Origin: an uncultured Saprospiraceae bacterium
Lineage (GTDB): Bacteria > Bacteroidota > Bacteroidia > Chitinophagales > Saprospiraceae
Direction of reading: 5' to 3'
DNA length: 39,826 nt
Assembly (NCBI GenBank): GCA_937922815.1
Contig: CALAJP010000197.1
Span: 1 to 39,826, forward strand
Numbering within the stretch: position 1 is the first letter of the stretch; each line of letters starts with the position of its first letter. Under the pieces are notes generated by a model. That model had not been told where the DNA came from, did no database searches, and saw only the letters and a list, made by a program, of their open reading frames with translations. Both the position numbers and the translations under genes were made by a program. Positions 8,045 through 15,868 of this stretch are shown piece after piece.

Positions 8045-8785
8045 ATGGATTTTAGAAGCATATCAAACATATCTGTTGACTGTGTGATTTTTAGCCTTGG
8101 TTCGGATGGGATAAGTGTTTTTTTGAAGAAAAGAATACTCCATATGTTTAGTGATAAACTTCCAAGCATAGATGACTGGATTTTGCCAGGACAGAATGTG
8201 TTGAAAAGTATGCCTATAGAATATTCAGCGGATCAGGTATTTAAAGAGAGTGTGGGATTAGAAAACTCTTACAAAAAACAGTTTACGACATTTGGAAATC
8301 CCGATAGAATTAAAAGTAAAAAGGATGAATTATGGTTGAAAAGTAAAGGTTCAGAAGCAAGGATAATATCCATAGCGTATTATTTTCTTTTGCCTAAAAA
8401 TAGATTGGATGAATCAATTTTTAATACTGCCTCAAATGGCTGGTTTCATATTGATAACTTACCTGAATTAGGTTTCGATCATAGAGAAATAATAGAAAAA
8501 GCTTTTCAAGAATTAAAAAATAAAGCATTTTCTCAGCCCTTGATTTTTGAATTATTACCAAGTAAGTTTACGCTTAATGAGTTACAGTTTGCGTACGAGT
8601 CATTGTATGGTCTGACGATAGATAATAGGAATTTTCGCAAAAAAGTTATTAATAAGCCATACATTATTTCTTTAGAAGAGAAAAGAATTATGGAAAATGC
8701 TAAAAAGCCGGCGAAAGTATTTATGTTTAGTATGGATGTCTATAATCAAACCAAAAACAAAAAAAGCGTTATTTTACCACAATAA
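8045..8785 (+). CDS. Nudix-fold winged-helix transcriptional regulator, NrtR/AraR type
   Basis: A 246-residue protein with the two-part layout of NrtR-type regulators: an N-terminal Nudix-like domain (about residues 8-150) and a C-terminal winged helix (about 155-230, with the segment FTLNELQFAYESLYG followed by IDNRNFRKKVI, highly typical of this group). The Nudix-box region, about residues 49-73, lacks the catalytic Glu cluster (REUxEE), so the domain probably binds a ligand instead of hydrolysing one. Members of this group control NAD synthesis or, in Bacteroidota, sugar use (AraR- and XylR-like). Its divergent position beside the polyol operon and the two shared palindromes point to local control by a sugar or sugar-phosphate ligand. 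Repressor versus activator cannot be decided from sequence. Confidence 0.85.
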   Translation: MDFRSISNISVDCVIFSLGSDGISVFLKKRILHMFSDKLPSIDDWILPGQNVLKSMPIEYSADQVFKESVGLENSYKKQFTTFGNPDRIKSKKDELWLKSKGSEARIISIAYYFLLPKNRLDESIFNTASNGWFHIDNLPELGFDHREIIEKAFQELKNKAFSQPLIFELLPSKFTLNELQFAYESLYGLTIDNRNFRKKVINKPYIISLEEKRIMENAKKPAKVFMFSMDVYNQTKNKKSVILPQ

Positions 8786-8877
8786 GTAATACTTCGTTTG
8801 TTGTTTGAACAGAAGGAGTCTAAAGCTTGTTAGTGTTTAGTTATTCGTATTAAATTCAAATTTTAAATCCTAAAACT

Positions 8878-9405
8878 GTGAATAAAACATTTATAATAAT
8901 ACTTATTGTTGCTTTGTTTTTTGTAGGGAAATATTTTTATATGAAGCCATCGCAAGGAACAGGAGAATCTGCATTTGAATTTGAGGCCAAATTAATAGAT
9001 GGTTCTTCGTTTAAGTTGTCAGACTTGAAAGGGCAGTATGTTCTTGTCGATTTTTGGGGGAGTTGGTGTGGTCCTTGCCGAAAAGCGAATCCTAAATTGG
9101 TGCAGCTTCATAATCAATTCAAGGATACAAAATTTGAAGATGCGTCAGGGTTTCAAATATTATCTATTGGAATTGAAGAAAGCGAATTGAGGTGGAAAAA
9201 TGCTATTCAGAAAGATGGTTTGAATTGGAAATATCACGTTTTAGACAAGACGGAGAGTTTACGATTCTTTAATTCTCCGATTGCTACACAGTTTGGAATT
9301 AAAGAAGTTCCAACCACATTTTTATTAAATCCCGATGGACTTATCATTGCTACAAATGCTACGGCTGAAAAAATGGCAGCTACATTATCTGAAAAAATAC
9401 GCTAA
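8878..9405 (+). CDS. Membrane-anchored thiol-disulfide oxidoreductase, TlpA/ResA-like
   Basis: A 175-residue thioredoxin-fold protein. Residues 2-21 form one hydrophobic helix (signal anchor), so the domain faces the periplasm. The active site WCGPC is at residues 63-67 (Cys64, Cys67), preceded by VLVDFWGSW, and the cis-Pro loop is in EVPTTF. Layout and length match TlpA/ResA-like reductases that maintain cytochrome c or other exported thiols. The start is a GTG at 8878; no in-frame ATG precedes the hydrophobic segment, and the next Met is at residue 22, which would remove the anchor. It stands alone, 92 bases after the regulator gene and 140 bases before grpE. No cytochrome maturation genes are nearby, so its partner is unknown. 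Confidence 0.85.
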   Translation: MNKTFIIILIVALFFVGKYFYMKPSQGTGESAFEFEAKLIDGSSFKLSDLKGQYVLVDFWGSWCGPCRKANPKLVQLHNQFKDTKFEDASGFQILSIGIEESELRWKNAIQKDGLNWKYHVLDKTESLRFFNSPIATQFGIKEVPTTFLLNPDGLIIATNATAEKMAATLSEKIR

Positions 9406-9419
9406 ATAACTGATTTTAC

Positions 9420-9441
9420 TGTCAGATTGACCCTATCTTTG
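9420..9441 (+). promoter_or_regulatory. Probable grpE-dnaJ promoter with upstream inverted repeat
   Basis: TATCTTTG at 9434-9441 matches the Bacteroidota -7 consensus TAnnTTTG. Directly upstream is an imperfect inverted repeat TGTCA-GAT-TGACC (9420-9432), in the -33 to -15 spacer region where an operator or alternative recognition element could sit. No TTTG element is seen at the usual -33 distance. The leader to the grpE ATG would be about 100 bases. Confidence 0.4.
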
Positions 9442-9545
9442 CGATGGCTTAAAAGTTGCCTACCTAAAAATAGACTTTTCCTTCTTGATACAACTATTTC
9501 AAGAGGTAAAACCAATTTGATTAAAATTAAAAAAGGTGTCTTAAA

Positions 9546-10118
9546 ATGACAGAAGAAGAAAAAAAAGTAAGCGAGGAAGTCGAAAATGAAACGACTGAAA
9601 CGGCAGAAGAACAAACGGTTCCTGAACAGGAAACTGAACAACCTTTGTCAGAAACAGAAATACTAACACAGAAAAACGAAGATTTGAAACAACAAGTCAA
9701 CGAATTAAAAGATAAATATACTCGTCTTAATGCCGATTTTGATAACTTCAGAAGACGTATGGCTAAAGAAAGATTGGAAGCAAAAACAAGTATTACTAAA
9801 GGTGTTATTGCAGAATTTCTTGAAGTAGCGGATGATTTTGATAGAGCTAAAGCAAATGCGGATGACGAATCAAATGAAGAAGTATTTTCAGAAGGGGTGA
9901 ATATTGTTTTCAATAAGTTTTTCAAAATATTAGAATCTCGTGGTGTGAAAGCGATGGAATCTAATGGTGCTGATTTTGACACTGATTTTCACGAAGCTAT
10001 TACAAAAATTCCTGCTGGAGATGAATCTATGAAAGGTAAAGTAATTGATACCATCCAAAAAGGATATTTTTTAAATGAATCTATCATTCGACATGCCAAA
10101 GTTGTAGTCGGAGAGTAA
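9546..10118 (+). CDS. grpE: Nucleotide exchange factor GrpE
   Basis: A 190-residue cytoplasmic co-chaperone that releases ADP from DnaK. The N-terminal 30 residues are highly acidic and disordered (Glu/Thr-rich), followed by a long coiled-coil helix (about 30-85) with the conserved KYTRLNADFDNFRRR, then the beta-wing domain ending GYFLNESIIRHAKVVVGE, close to the family C-terminal consensus. Length is typical (about 190). dnaJ follows after 30 bases in the same direction, the standard pair; dnaK itself is not in the window. The ATG at 9546 is the only start that keeps the whole acidic N-terminus. A candidate promoter lies about 100 bases upstream. Confidence 0.96.
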   Translation: MTEEEKKVSEEVENETTETAEEQTVPEQETEQPLSETEILTQKNEDLKQQVNELKDKYTRLNADFDNFRRRMAKERLEAKTSITKGVIAEFLEVADDFDRAKANADDESNEEVFSEGVNIVFNKFFKILESRGVKAMESNGADFDTDFHEAITKIPAGDESMKGKVIDTIQKGYFLNESIIRHAKVVVGE

Positions 10119-10148
10119 TCTTATAATTTTAATCGTTTTTATATCATT

Positions 10149-11306
10149 ATGGCAAAAAGAGATTATTACGAGGTGTTAGGTGTTGCTAAGACTGCTACAG
10201 CTCAAGAAATGAAAAAGGCATACCGAAAAATAGCTATGAAATATCATCCAGATAAAAACCCTGGTGATAAATCGGTAGAAGAAAAATTTAAAGAAGCTGC
10301 AGAGGCTTACGAAGTGCTTTCTGACGAAAATAAACGTGCCAAGTACGACCGTTTTGGTCATGCAGGAGTAGACGGTAATTTCGGAGGTGGAGGAAGATCG
10401 GGTTCTATGGAAGATATATTTTCACAGTTTGGAGATATATTTTCTGACGGAAGTCCTTTCGAATCTTTCTTCGGCGGTGGTGGAGGCGGAAGACGCTCGA
10501 GCCGTGGCGGAGGACAAAGAGGAACAAACCTACGTATCAAATTAGCACTGACTTACGAAGAAATTGCAAAAGGTGTAACCAAGAAAATTAAGGTTAATAA
10601 AGATGCTAAGTGTGGTACTTGTAATGGTTCGGGAGCTAAAAATGCTCAGGCAGTAAGAACTTGTAATACTTGTGGTGGACAAGGAGTAGTTCGTCAGATA
10701 AGATCTACTTTTTTGGGGCAAATGCAGACAACAGGGACTTGTCCGTCTTGTAATGGTAAAGGAAATACGATTATAGATAAATGTGGAACTTGTAGCGGTG
10801 CGGGTACGACTAAAAATGCAGAAACGATAGAAATTGAAGTTCCTGCAGGAGTTTCTGATGGAATACAATTATCTATGCAAGGCAAAGGTAATGCGGGTAA
10901 AAACGGTGCTCCTTCTGGTGACTTGATTATACAAATTGAAGAAAAAGAACATGACCTTTTCGAAAGAGACGGGAATAATCTTTTGTACGATTTATATATC
11001 AGTTTTCCTGATGCTGCATTGGGTACTTCAGTAGAAATCCCAACCTTGGATAGTAAGGTGAAAATTAAAATACCTCCTGGTTCTCAGAGCGGAAAAGTAT
11101 TCCGTTTGAAAGGAAAAGGATTTAAAGATATCCAATCTTATCAAATAGGAGACCTTTTGGTTCATGTTAATATTTGGACGCCAAAAGAATTAACTCGAAC
11201 TGAAAAAGAATTGTTAGAGAAATTGAGAACGATGGAAAATATCGTTCCTAATCCTGGTAAAAATGAAAAAGGTTTCTTCGATAGAATGAAGCAATACTTT
11301 AATTAA
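10149..11306 (+). CDS. dnaJ: Chaperone protein DnaJ
   Basis: A 385-residue type I Hsp40 that delivers clients to DnaK and stimulates its ATPase. The J domain occupies residues 1-70 with the essential HPD at 33-35. It is followed by a Gly/Phe-rich linker (about 75-130, with a poly-Gly run), then four CxxCxGxG zinc repeats ([32 protein letters not shown]) at about 155-220, then the two beta-domains of the client-binding C-terminus. All zinc ligands are present. It sits 30 bases after grpE, and a strong hairpin terminator begins 24 bases after the stop, so grpE-dnaJ form a closed unit. Confidence 0.97.
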   Translation: MAKRDYYEVLGVAKTATAQEMKKAYRKIAMKYHPDKNPGDKSVEEKFKEAAEAYEVLSDENKRAKYDRFGHAGVDGNFGGGGRSGSMEDIFSQFGDIFSDGSPFESFFGGGGGGRRSSRGGGQRGTNLRIKLALTYEEIAKGVTKKIKVNKDAKCGTCNGSGAKNAQAVRTCNTCGGQGVVRQIRSTFLGQMQTTGTCPSCNGKGNTIIDKCGTCSGAGTTKNAETIEIEVPAGVSDGIQLSMQGKGNAGKNGAPSGDLIIQIEEKEHDLFERDGNNLLYDLYISFPDAALGTSVEIPTLDSKVKIKIPPGSQSGKVFRLKGKGFKDIQSYQIGDLLVHVNIWTPKELTRTEKELLEKLRTMENIVPNPGKNEKGFFDRMKQYFN

Positions 11307-11330
11307 GAGTATAAGGGTATAAATAAAAAA

Positions 11331-11367
11331 CGGTCATTTTTCGATATTGAGAAATGACCGTTTTTTT
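11331..11367 (+). terminator. Terminator after dnaJ
   Basis: CGGTCATTT (11331-11339) pairs with AAATGACCG (11352-11360), flanked by a run of six A and a run of seven T, so the stem extends through A-T pairs into the U-tract. It is strong on the plus strand. Confidence 0.88.
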
Positions 11368-11622
11368 GTATGCTAGAATGGGGTTTTTAGTTACAAATTT
11401 TCGAAAAAAATGAAATCGTTTATTTTATAGGAATCAGAAAATAACAGAGATAATTCGTTTTGGAAGGAAGTGATGAATTAAAAATAGGTCTTGGGTTGGA
11501 TTTTGATAATATCAATGCTCAAAAACACTTTTCTCGTCCGTTTACCGTAAATTTGTGGTTTTCGATATGTAGCAAGATATAAGTTGCTAATTAAAATATT
11601 GATAGCTTAAAAAAAGTAATTA
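11368..11622 (+). promoter_or_regulatory. Intergenic region with candidate prfC promoter
   Basis: The only clear element in this spacer is TAAATTTG at 11548-11555, a perfect match to the Bacteroidota -7 consensus, which would give a leader of about 60 bases before prfC. No TTTG or TTG is seen 19-21 bases upstream of it. No convincing open frame or RNA structure was seen in the rest. Confidence 0.4.
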
Positions 11623-13203
11623 ATGAAAGAGCGAATTGCAGAAATAAAGAGAAGAAGAACATTCGGAATCGTTTCGCATCCTGATGCAGGTAAAACTACC
11701 TTGACTGAAAAACTATTGTTATTTGGTGGAGCCATACAAGTTGCTGGTGCTGTTAAGTCTAATAAAATTAAAAAAACGGCGACTTCCGATTTTATGGAGA
11801 TAGAGAAACAGAGAGGGATTTCTGTAGCGACTTCAGTAATGGCTTTCGATTATAAAGGCAAAAAAGTAAATATTTTAGATACGCCTGGTCACAAAGATTT
11901 TGCAGAAGATACTTACCGAACTTTAACAGCTGTGGATAGTGTGATTGTGGTGATTGATGTTGCAAAAGGGGTGGAGGAGCAAACTGAAAACTTAGTTAAA
12001 GTATGTCGGTTGCGAAAAACGCCTATCATCGTTTTTATTAATAAATTAGATAGGGAAGGAAAAGATGCTTTCGATTTATTAGATGAATTAGAAGAAAAAT
12101 TAGGTTTGAGTGTTCGTCCTTTGTCTTGGCCTATCGGAATGGGACAGCGTTTTCAAGGAGTTTATGATTTGTATCAAAAAAAGTTAATCCTTTTTAGACC
12201 ACATAGTAAACAACAAGATGATGTCATCGAATTTACAGATATAAATGATGAGAGTTTAGACGGTTTTGTGGGAGAAGAAGCGGCAGAAACATTACGTGAA
12301 GAAGTGGGAATGATTGAGGAGGTTTACGACCCATTAAATCAAGAAGAATATTTGGAAGGTGAAATATCTCCAGTATTTTTTGGTTCGGCAGTTAATAATT
12401 TTGGAGTAAAAGAATTGTTAGATTGTTTTGTCGAAATAGCACCATCTCCACTACCAAGAACAACAGAAGAAAGAGATATTTTGCCTGATGATGAACGTTT
12501 TACGGGTTTTGTATTTAAGATTCATGCCAATATGGATCCCAAACATAGAGACCGATTAGCTTTCATGAGAATATGTAGTGGCGTTTTTGAAAGAAATACC
12601 AATTATTATCATGTTCGTCATAATCGTAAAATGAAATTTCCCAACCCAACTGCATTTATGGCAAATAAGAAGGAAATTTTAGATGTTGCATACCCAGGGG
12701 ACGTAGTGGGGTTATATGATTCGGGGACATTTAAAATCGGGGATACGCTAACGGCTGGCGAAAAATTATCGTTCAAAGGAATACCTTCTTTTTCTCCTGA
12801 AATTTTTAGATATGTAGACAATAAAGACCCGATGAAATATAAACAATTTGAGAAAGGAATCGACCAATTAATGGACGAAGGGGTTGCTCAGTTGTTTATT
12901 AGGCAAGAAAACAATCGAAAAATAATAGGTTGTGTAGGTTCGCTTCAATTCGATGTAATTCAGTATCGACTAGAAAATGAATATGGAGCTATGGCAGGTT
13001 ATGAACCTTTGCGTTTGGCAAAAGCTGTGTGGGTAAGTGCTCCGTCTGATGAAAAAATGAAAGAATTTGTTCAGCGTAGAAAAAGAGATATTGCTAAAGA
13101 TAAAAAAGGAAATTATGTTTTTCTGGCAGAATCTAAATGGACGTTGAATATGGTTCAAGAGAATTTCCCTGACATTACATTCCATTACACAAGTGAATTT
13201 TAG
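11623..13203 (+). CDS. prfC: Peptide chain release factor 3
   Basis: A 526-residue translational GTPase that removes RF1/RF2 from the ribosome after peptide release. The G1 loop SHPDAGKTT lies at about residues 19-27, G3 is DTPGHKDF, and G4 is INKLDRE near 140. The effector region [10 protein letters not shown] and the RF3-type insert [15 protein letters not shown] distinguish it from EF-G. Length fits RF3 (525-530). The ATG at 11623 is preceded by an A-rich stretch and gives the family N-terminus. Only 9 bases separate its stop from the ECF sigma gene downstream, so the two may be co-transcribed, which is not a known functional pairing. Confidence 0.95.
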   Translation: MKERIAEIKRRRTFGIVSHPDAGKTTLTEKLLLFGGAIQVAGAVKSNKIKKTATSDFMEIEKQRGISVATSVMAFDYKGKKVNILDTPGHKDFAEDTYRTLTAVDSVIVVIDVAKGVEEQTENLVKVCRLRKTPIIVFINKLDREGKDAFDLLDELEEKLGLSVRPLSWPIGMGQRFQGVYDLYQKKLILFRPHSKQQDDVIEFTDINDESLDGFVGEEAAETLREEVGMIEEVYDPLNQEEYLEGEISPVFFGSAVNNFGVKELLDCFVEIAPSPLPRTTEERDILPDDERFTGFVFKIHANMDPKHRDRLAFMRICSGVFERNTNYYHVRHNRKMKFPNPTAFMANKKEILDVAYPGDVVGLYDSGTFKIGDTLTAGEKLSFKGIPSFSPEIFRYVDNKDPMKYKQFEKGIDQLMDEGVAQLFIRQENNRKIIGCVGSLQFDVIQYRLENEYGAMAGYEPLRLAKAVWVSAPSDEKMKEFVQRRKRDIAKDKKGNYVFLAESKWTLNMVQENFPDITFHYTSEF

Positions 13204-13212
13204 ATTTGAAAA

Positions 13213-13794
13213 ATGAATAAGTCTTGGCAAATTTCGGGCAACTATAATAATGATTGGACAGACGAACAATTATTAGAACAATATAAAAAAGATAGTAACG
13301 AAAAATTTATTATTCCTCTTTTTGATAGATATATAGAATATGTTTATGGTCTGAGTTTTTCGATTCTTAAGGATGTCGAGGATGCCCAAGATGTGAGTAT
13401 GGAAATTTTTGAAAAATTGACCTCTGATTTGAAAAAATATGAGATTAAATATTTCAAATCTTGGTTATATCGTTATACTAAAAACTATTGTTTGCAACGT
13501 ATTCGCAAGGCGAAAGTAAGAGAAATTAATCCTAAAGATATGCATTTTGAAACAATAGAGCACCTTGATTTAGGGGCTATTGCTCAAGATCAAATTTTGG
13601 ATAATTGTATAGAAAACTTGAAATCGCACCAACAAGAAATAATTAAGGCCTTTTATTTTGAAAAAACGAGTTATAAACAAATTGCCAAAAACGCTTCCAT
13701 TTCTTACGATAAAGTGAGAAGTTACTTACAAAATGGGCGTAAACAAATTAAAAAATGTTTAGAAAAGAATGGCTTTGACATCTCCGCATATTGA
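13213..13794 (+). CDS. ECF-type RNA polymerase sigma factor
   Basis: A 193-residue sigma-70 factor of the extracytoplasmic-function type. Region 2 (about residues 25-95) includes LFDRYIEYVYGLSFSIL and the promoter-melting segment with SWLYRYTKNYCLQRIRK. Region 4 (about 135-190) has the helix-turn-helix with FYFEKTSYKQIAKNASISYD and the recognition helix KVRSYLQNGRKQIKK. Length is typical. The next gene, a single-pass membrane protein, overlaps its 3' end by 26 bases, the usual sigma/anti-sigma arrangement with translational coupling. It follows prfC after 9 bases. The target promoter is unknown. Confidence 0.9.
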   Translation: MNKSWQISGNYNNDWTDEQLLEQYKKDSNEKFIIPLFDRYIEYVYGLSFSILKDVEDAQDVSMEIFEKLTSDLKKYEIKYFKSWLYRYTKNYCLQRIRKAKVREINPKDMHFETIEHLDLGAIAQDQILDNCIENLKSHQQEIIKAFYFEKTSYKQIAKNASISYDKVRSYLQNGRKQIKKCLEKNGFDISAY

Positions 13795-14443
13795 AATACA
13801 AAAACAAGAACTATTACAAAAATGGTTTGATAAGTCTATTACCGATGAGGAATTACATCAGTTAGAACTGTGGGCAATTGACGATGATTTTCTATTCGAT
13901 ACTATTTCGTCAGATGAAAACCATTTAAATCATACTGAAAAAATAGCATCTGTGAGAAAAAATATTTCTGAATTGACTGTCGAAAAACAAAAGCCACTAA
14001 TTGGTTGGGCCGCAGGTATCTTAATATTAATGCTGTCTATGTTGGGAATTCAAAAGTATTTTACGCCCGATGAAGAACCTACTTCGATGGTAAAAAACAT
14101 AGAAAAAAACACAGAAACTGAAACGAATGCGGTTAGTATGTTATCAAAACAGCGTTCTGAGTCTGTTTCTAGTGCCGCATTGAAAAAATCGAGTACTATA
14201 GCCACTTTGTCTTTCGATGAGTATGTGAATAATTATTTGAAAGAGTATGAAAACTTACCGAAAGGAAAAGTTCATATAAGGGTTGAACTAAAGAATGCCC
14301 AATGGAATGTTTTAGATATTCAATCGGATTGTACGAAATGTGTTAATATCGTAAACGAAATGTTTTTAGAAATACCTGTTACATTAAATAATGTTCCAAA
14401 GGAATGGTATCAAGTTAATTTTTCCGATGCCCGTAGAAATTAA
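13769..14443 (+). CDS. Putative anti-sigma factor, single-pass membrane protein with periplasmic CxxC
   Basis: A 224-residue protein starting inside the sigma gene (ATG at 13769, overlap 26 bases). The N-terminal 75 residues are cytoplasmic and helical (KWFDKSITDEELHQLELW resembles the start of anti-sigma domains). Residues 77-95 form one membrane helix. The rest is periplasmic: a Thr/Ser/Glu-rich linker to about 140, then a small domain containing Cys188-Thr-Lys-Cys191. No zinc-type HxxxCxxC anti-sigma motif is present. The role is inferred from position and topology; a sequence match to a named anti-sigma family is not obvious. The CxxC on the outer face suggests that thiol state or a metal could be the signal. 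Confidence 0.6.
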   Translation: MALTSPHIEIQKQELLQKWFDKSITDEELHQLELWAIDDDFLFDTISSDENHLNHTEKIASVRKNISELTVEKQKPLIGWAAGILILMLSMLGIQKYFTPDEEPTSMVKNIEKNTETETNAVSMLSKQRSESVSSAALKKSSTIATLSFDEYVNNYLKEYENLPKGKVHIRVELKNAQWNVLDIQSDCTKCVNIVNEMFLEIPVTLNNVPKEWYQVNFSDARRN

Positions 14444-14521
14444 GTTTTTAGGCATAAACCTTTTTAATTGCAAAATTGTTAGGCTTACATCAATAATGAA
14501 AAAACTAAAATTAATATAGTT

Positions 14522-15130
14522 ATGAGTCAAGAAATTAAAAGTCCTGTGATGTTATACACAGAGCAGACTCCAAATCCAGAATCTTTAAAATTTGTAACCA
14601 ATCGAATGTTGTTCAACGGTACTGCCGATTTTAGAACCGTTGAGGAAGCAAAAGAATGGTCGCCTTTAGCGGTTGAGTTGTTTAACCATCCTTTTGTGAA
14701 AGGAGTTTATATTACTAACAACTTCGTTACGATTACTAAAGAGTTTAATTATGCATGGAATGACATCATGTTATCATTGAAAAATGAAATTAAGGGCTTG
14801 ATAGAAAATGAAGTAGTTCCGGTAAAAGAAGGCTATGAAGAAATAGCAAGAGAACAAGCTAAACAAAAATTGACAGAGGATTATACGGAAGAAGAAGCTG
14901 AAATTGTAACTAAAATTATAGAATTGATTGATACTTATGTGAAACCAGCTGTTGAAATGGATGGTGGAAACATTGAGTTCAAATCATATAAGGAAGGTAT
15001 TGTTACTGTGATAATGCAAGGGAGTTGTAGTGGTTGCCCTTCTTCGACAGTAACTTTGAAAAGTGGAATTGAAGGAATGTTGAAAAGAATGATTCCTGAA
15101 ATCAAAGAAGTGCAACAAGAAATGGGCTAG
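14522..15130 (+). CDS. Nfu-type iron-sulfur cluster carrier protein
   Basis: A 202-residue two-domain protein. Residues about 8-95 form the Nfu N-terminal domain (YTEQTPNPESLKFVTNRM is the characteristic start). Residues about 125-202 form the NifU C-terminal domain with the cluster-binding CxxC in GSCSGCPSS (Cys169, Cys172). Such proteins carry and deliver 4Fe-4S clusters to apo-enzymes in the cytoplasm. The layout equals mitochondrial and alphaproteobacterial Nfu, not nitrogen-fixation NifU, because the N-terminal IscU-like scaffold is absent. It is a single gene, 78 bases after the anti-sigma gene, closed by its own hairpin terminator. Confidence 0.92.
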   Translation: MSQEIKSPVMLYTEQTPNPESLKFVTNRMLFNGTADFRTVEEAKEWSPLAVELFNHPFVKGVYITNNFVTITKEFNYAWNDIMLSLKNEIKGLIENEVVPVKEGYEEIAREQAKQKLTEDYTEEEAEIVTKIIELIDTYVKPAVEMDGGNIEFKSYKEGIVTVIMQGSCSGCPSSTVTLKSGIEGMLKRMIPEIKEVQQEMG

Positions 15131-15159
15131 AGATAGTTAGATAGCTATAAACAAAAAAG

Positions 15160-15192
15160 GGTATAGAAATATAATTTCCTATACCTTATTTT
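15160..15192 (+). terminator. Terminator after the Nfu gene
   Basis: GGTATAG (15160-15166) pairs with CTATACC (15179-15185), with an inner AAAT/ATTT extension interrupted by one bulged base, followed by TTATTTTTTC. Confidence 0.75.
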
Positions 15193-15206
15193 TTCTAATA
15201 AAAGTA

Positions 15207-15258
15207 AAAAATAGGCAAACCCTATATTCGTTGAACGAAATAGTCTTTGCCTATTTTA
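15207..15258 (-). terminator. Terminator of rpsT
   Basis: On the minus strand a 9-base-pair stem (ATAGGCAAA 15211-15219 with TTTGCCTAT 15246-15254), extended by A/T pairs, begins 11 bases after the rpsT stop and ends in TATTTTTTAC. The 26-base loop contains a second small hairpin (TTCGT/ACGAA). Confidence 0.8.
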
Positions 15259-15265
15259 ATATCTT

Positions 15266-15517
15266 TTAAAGACTAGATACGAACTTAGTCAATTTGCTTT
15301 TCAAGTTAGAAGCTTTGTTCTTATGGATTTGGTTTTTCTTAGCCAATTTGTCCAACATAGAAACAACCTTTGGTAAAAACTTTTCAGCATCTGTTTTATC
15401 AGTCAAACTACGAAGTTTAGCAACTGCTGTACGTGTAGTTTTTTTATAAAATCTATTATGAAGACGCTTCTTAGCATCTTGACGCATTCTTTTTTTAGAA
15501 GACTTATGATTTGCCAT
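15266..15517 (-). CDS. rpsT: 30S ribosomal protein S20
   Basis: An 83-residue, strongly basic, all-helical protein of the small ribosomal subunit that binds 16S rRNA. The start [18 protein letters not shown] is the family N-terminus (S20 proteins begin MANxKSAxKR), and the segment [16 protein letters not shown] is conserved. Length matches (83-90). It is a single gene on the minus strand between two plus-strand units, with its own terminator downstream and a candidate -7 element (15558-15565) 41 bases upstream of the start. Confidence 0.96.
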   Translation of the reverse strand: MANHKSSKKRMRQDAKKRLHNRFYKKTTRTAVAKLRSLTDKTDAEKFLPKVVSMLDKLAKKNQIHKNKASNLKSKLTKFVSSL

Positions 15518-15557
15518 AGCTTAAATTACATTAATAGCATAATTAAAAATAGAAACG

Positions 15558-15565
15558 CAAAATTA
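15558..15565 (-). promoter_or_regulatory. Candidate rpsT promoter -7 element
   Basis: TAATTTTG on the minus strand matches TAnnTTTG and predicts a leader of about 34 bases. No TTTG is present at the usual -33 distance. Confidence 0.45.
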
Positions 15566-15681
15566 CACTTTTTTTAGATAAAAGGAAATATGTTGTCGCC
15601 AAAAAGTTAAAATAACTCAAAAAACAGCATTCCTGATCAATTAAAAGGATGTTATCGCTTTTTTTGTTATTAAAAAAATGG

Positions 15682-15742
15682 ATATTTGTCCCAATATTTA
15701 TCATTTTCTTTTGATGAATACTATATTTGCCCAATTATCTTT
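15682..15742 (+). promoter_or_regulatory. Candidate sucA promoter with an imperfect tandem repeat
   Basis: TATATTTG at 15722-15729 is a perfect -7 match. The bases around it (TATTTG-CCCAAT-TATC-TTTTG) recur imperfectly about 41 bases upstream (TATTTG-TCCCAAT-TTATC-TTTTG from 15683), as if the promoter had been duplicated. A transcript from 15722 would have a leader of about 130 bases. The rest of the 351-base spacer 15518-15868 shows no open frame. Confidence 0.4.
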
Positions 15743-15868
15743 TGTTAGGGGCTGGCATTATCTTTTTTATGTCAAAAATCATTGGCTTTATTATTGCAGC
15801 CATTATGCTAACAAAAATTAACAATATTAGAATATACTAAAATTTAAAATAAAAGTATTTACTTAACA

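Noticed and set aside
9527-9982. 151-residue Ser-rich minus-strand frame
   Set aside because: It is fully antisense to grpE; the Ser content mirrors Glu and Arg codons of the real gene.
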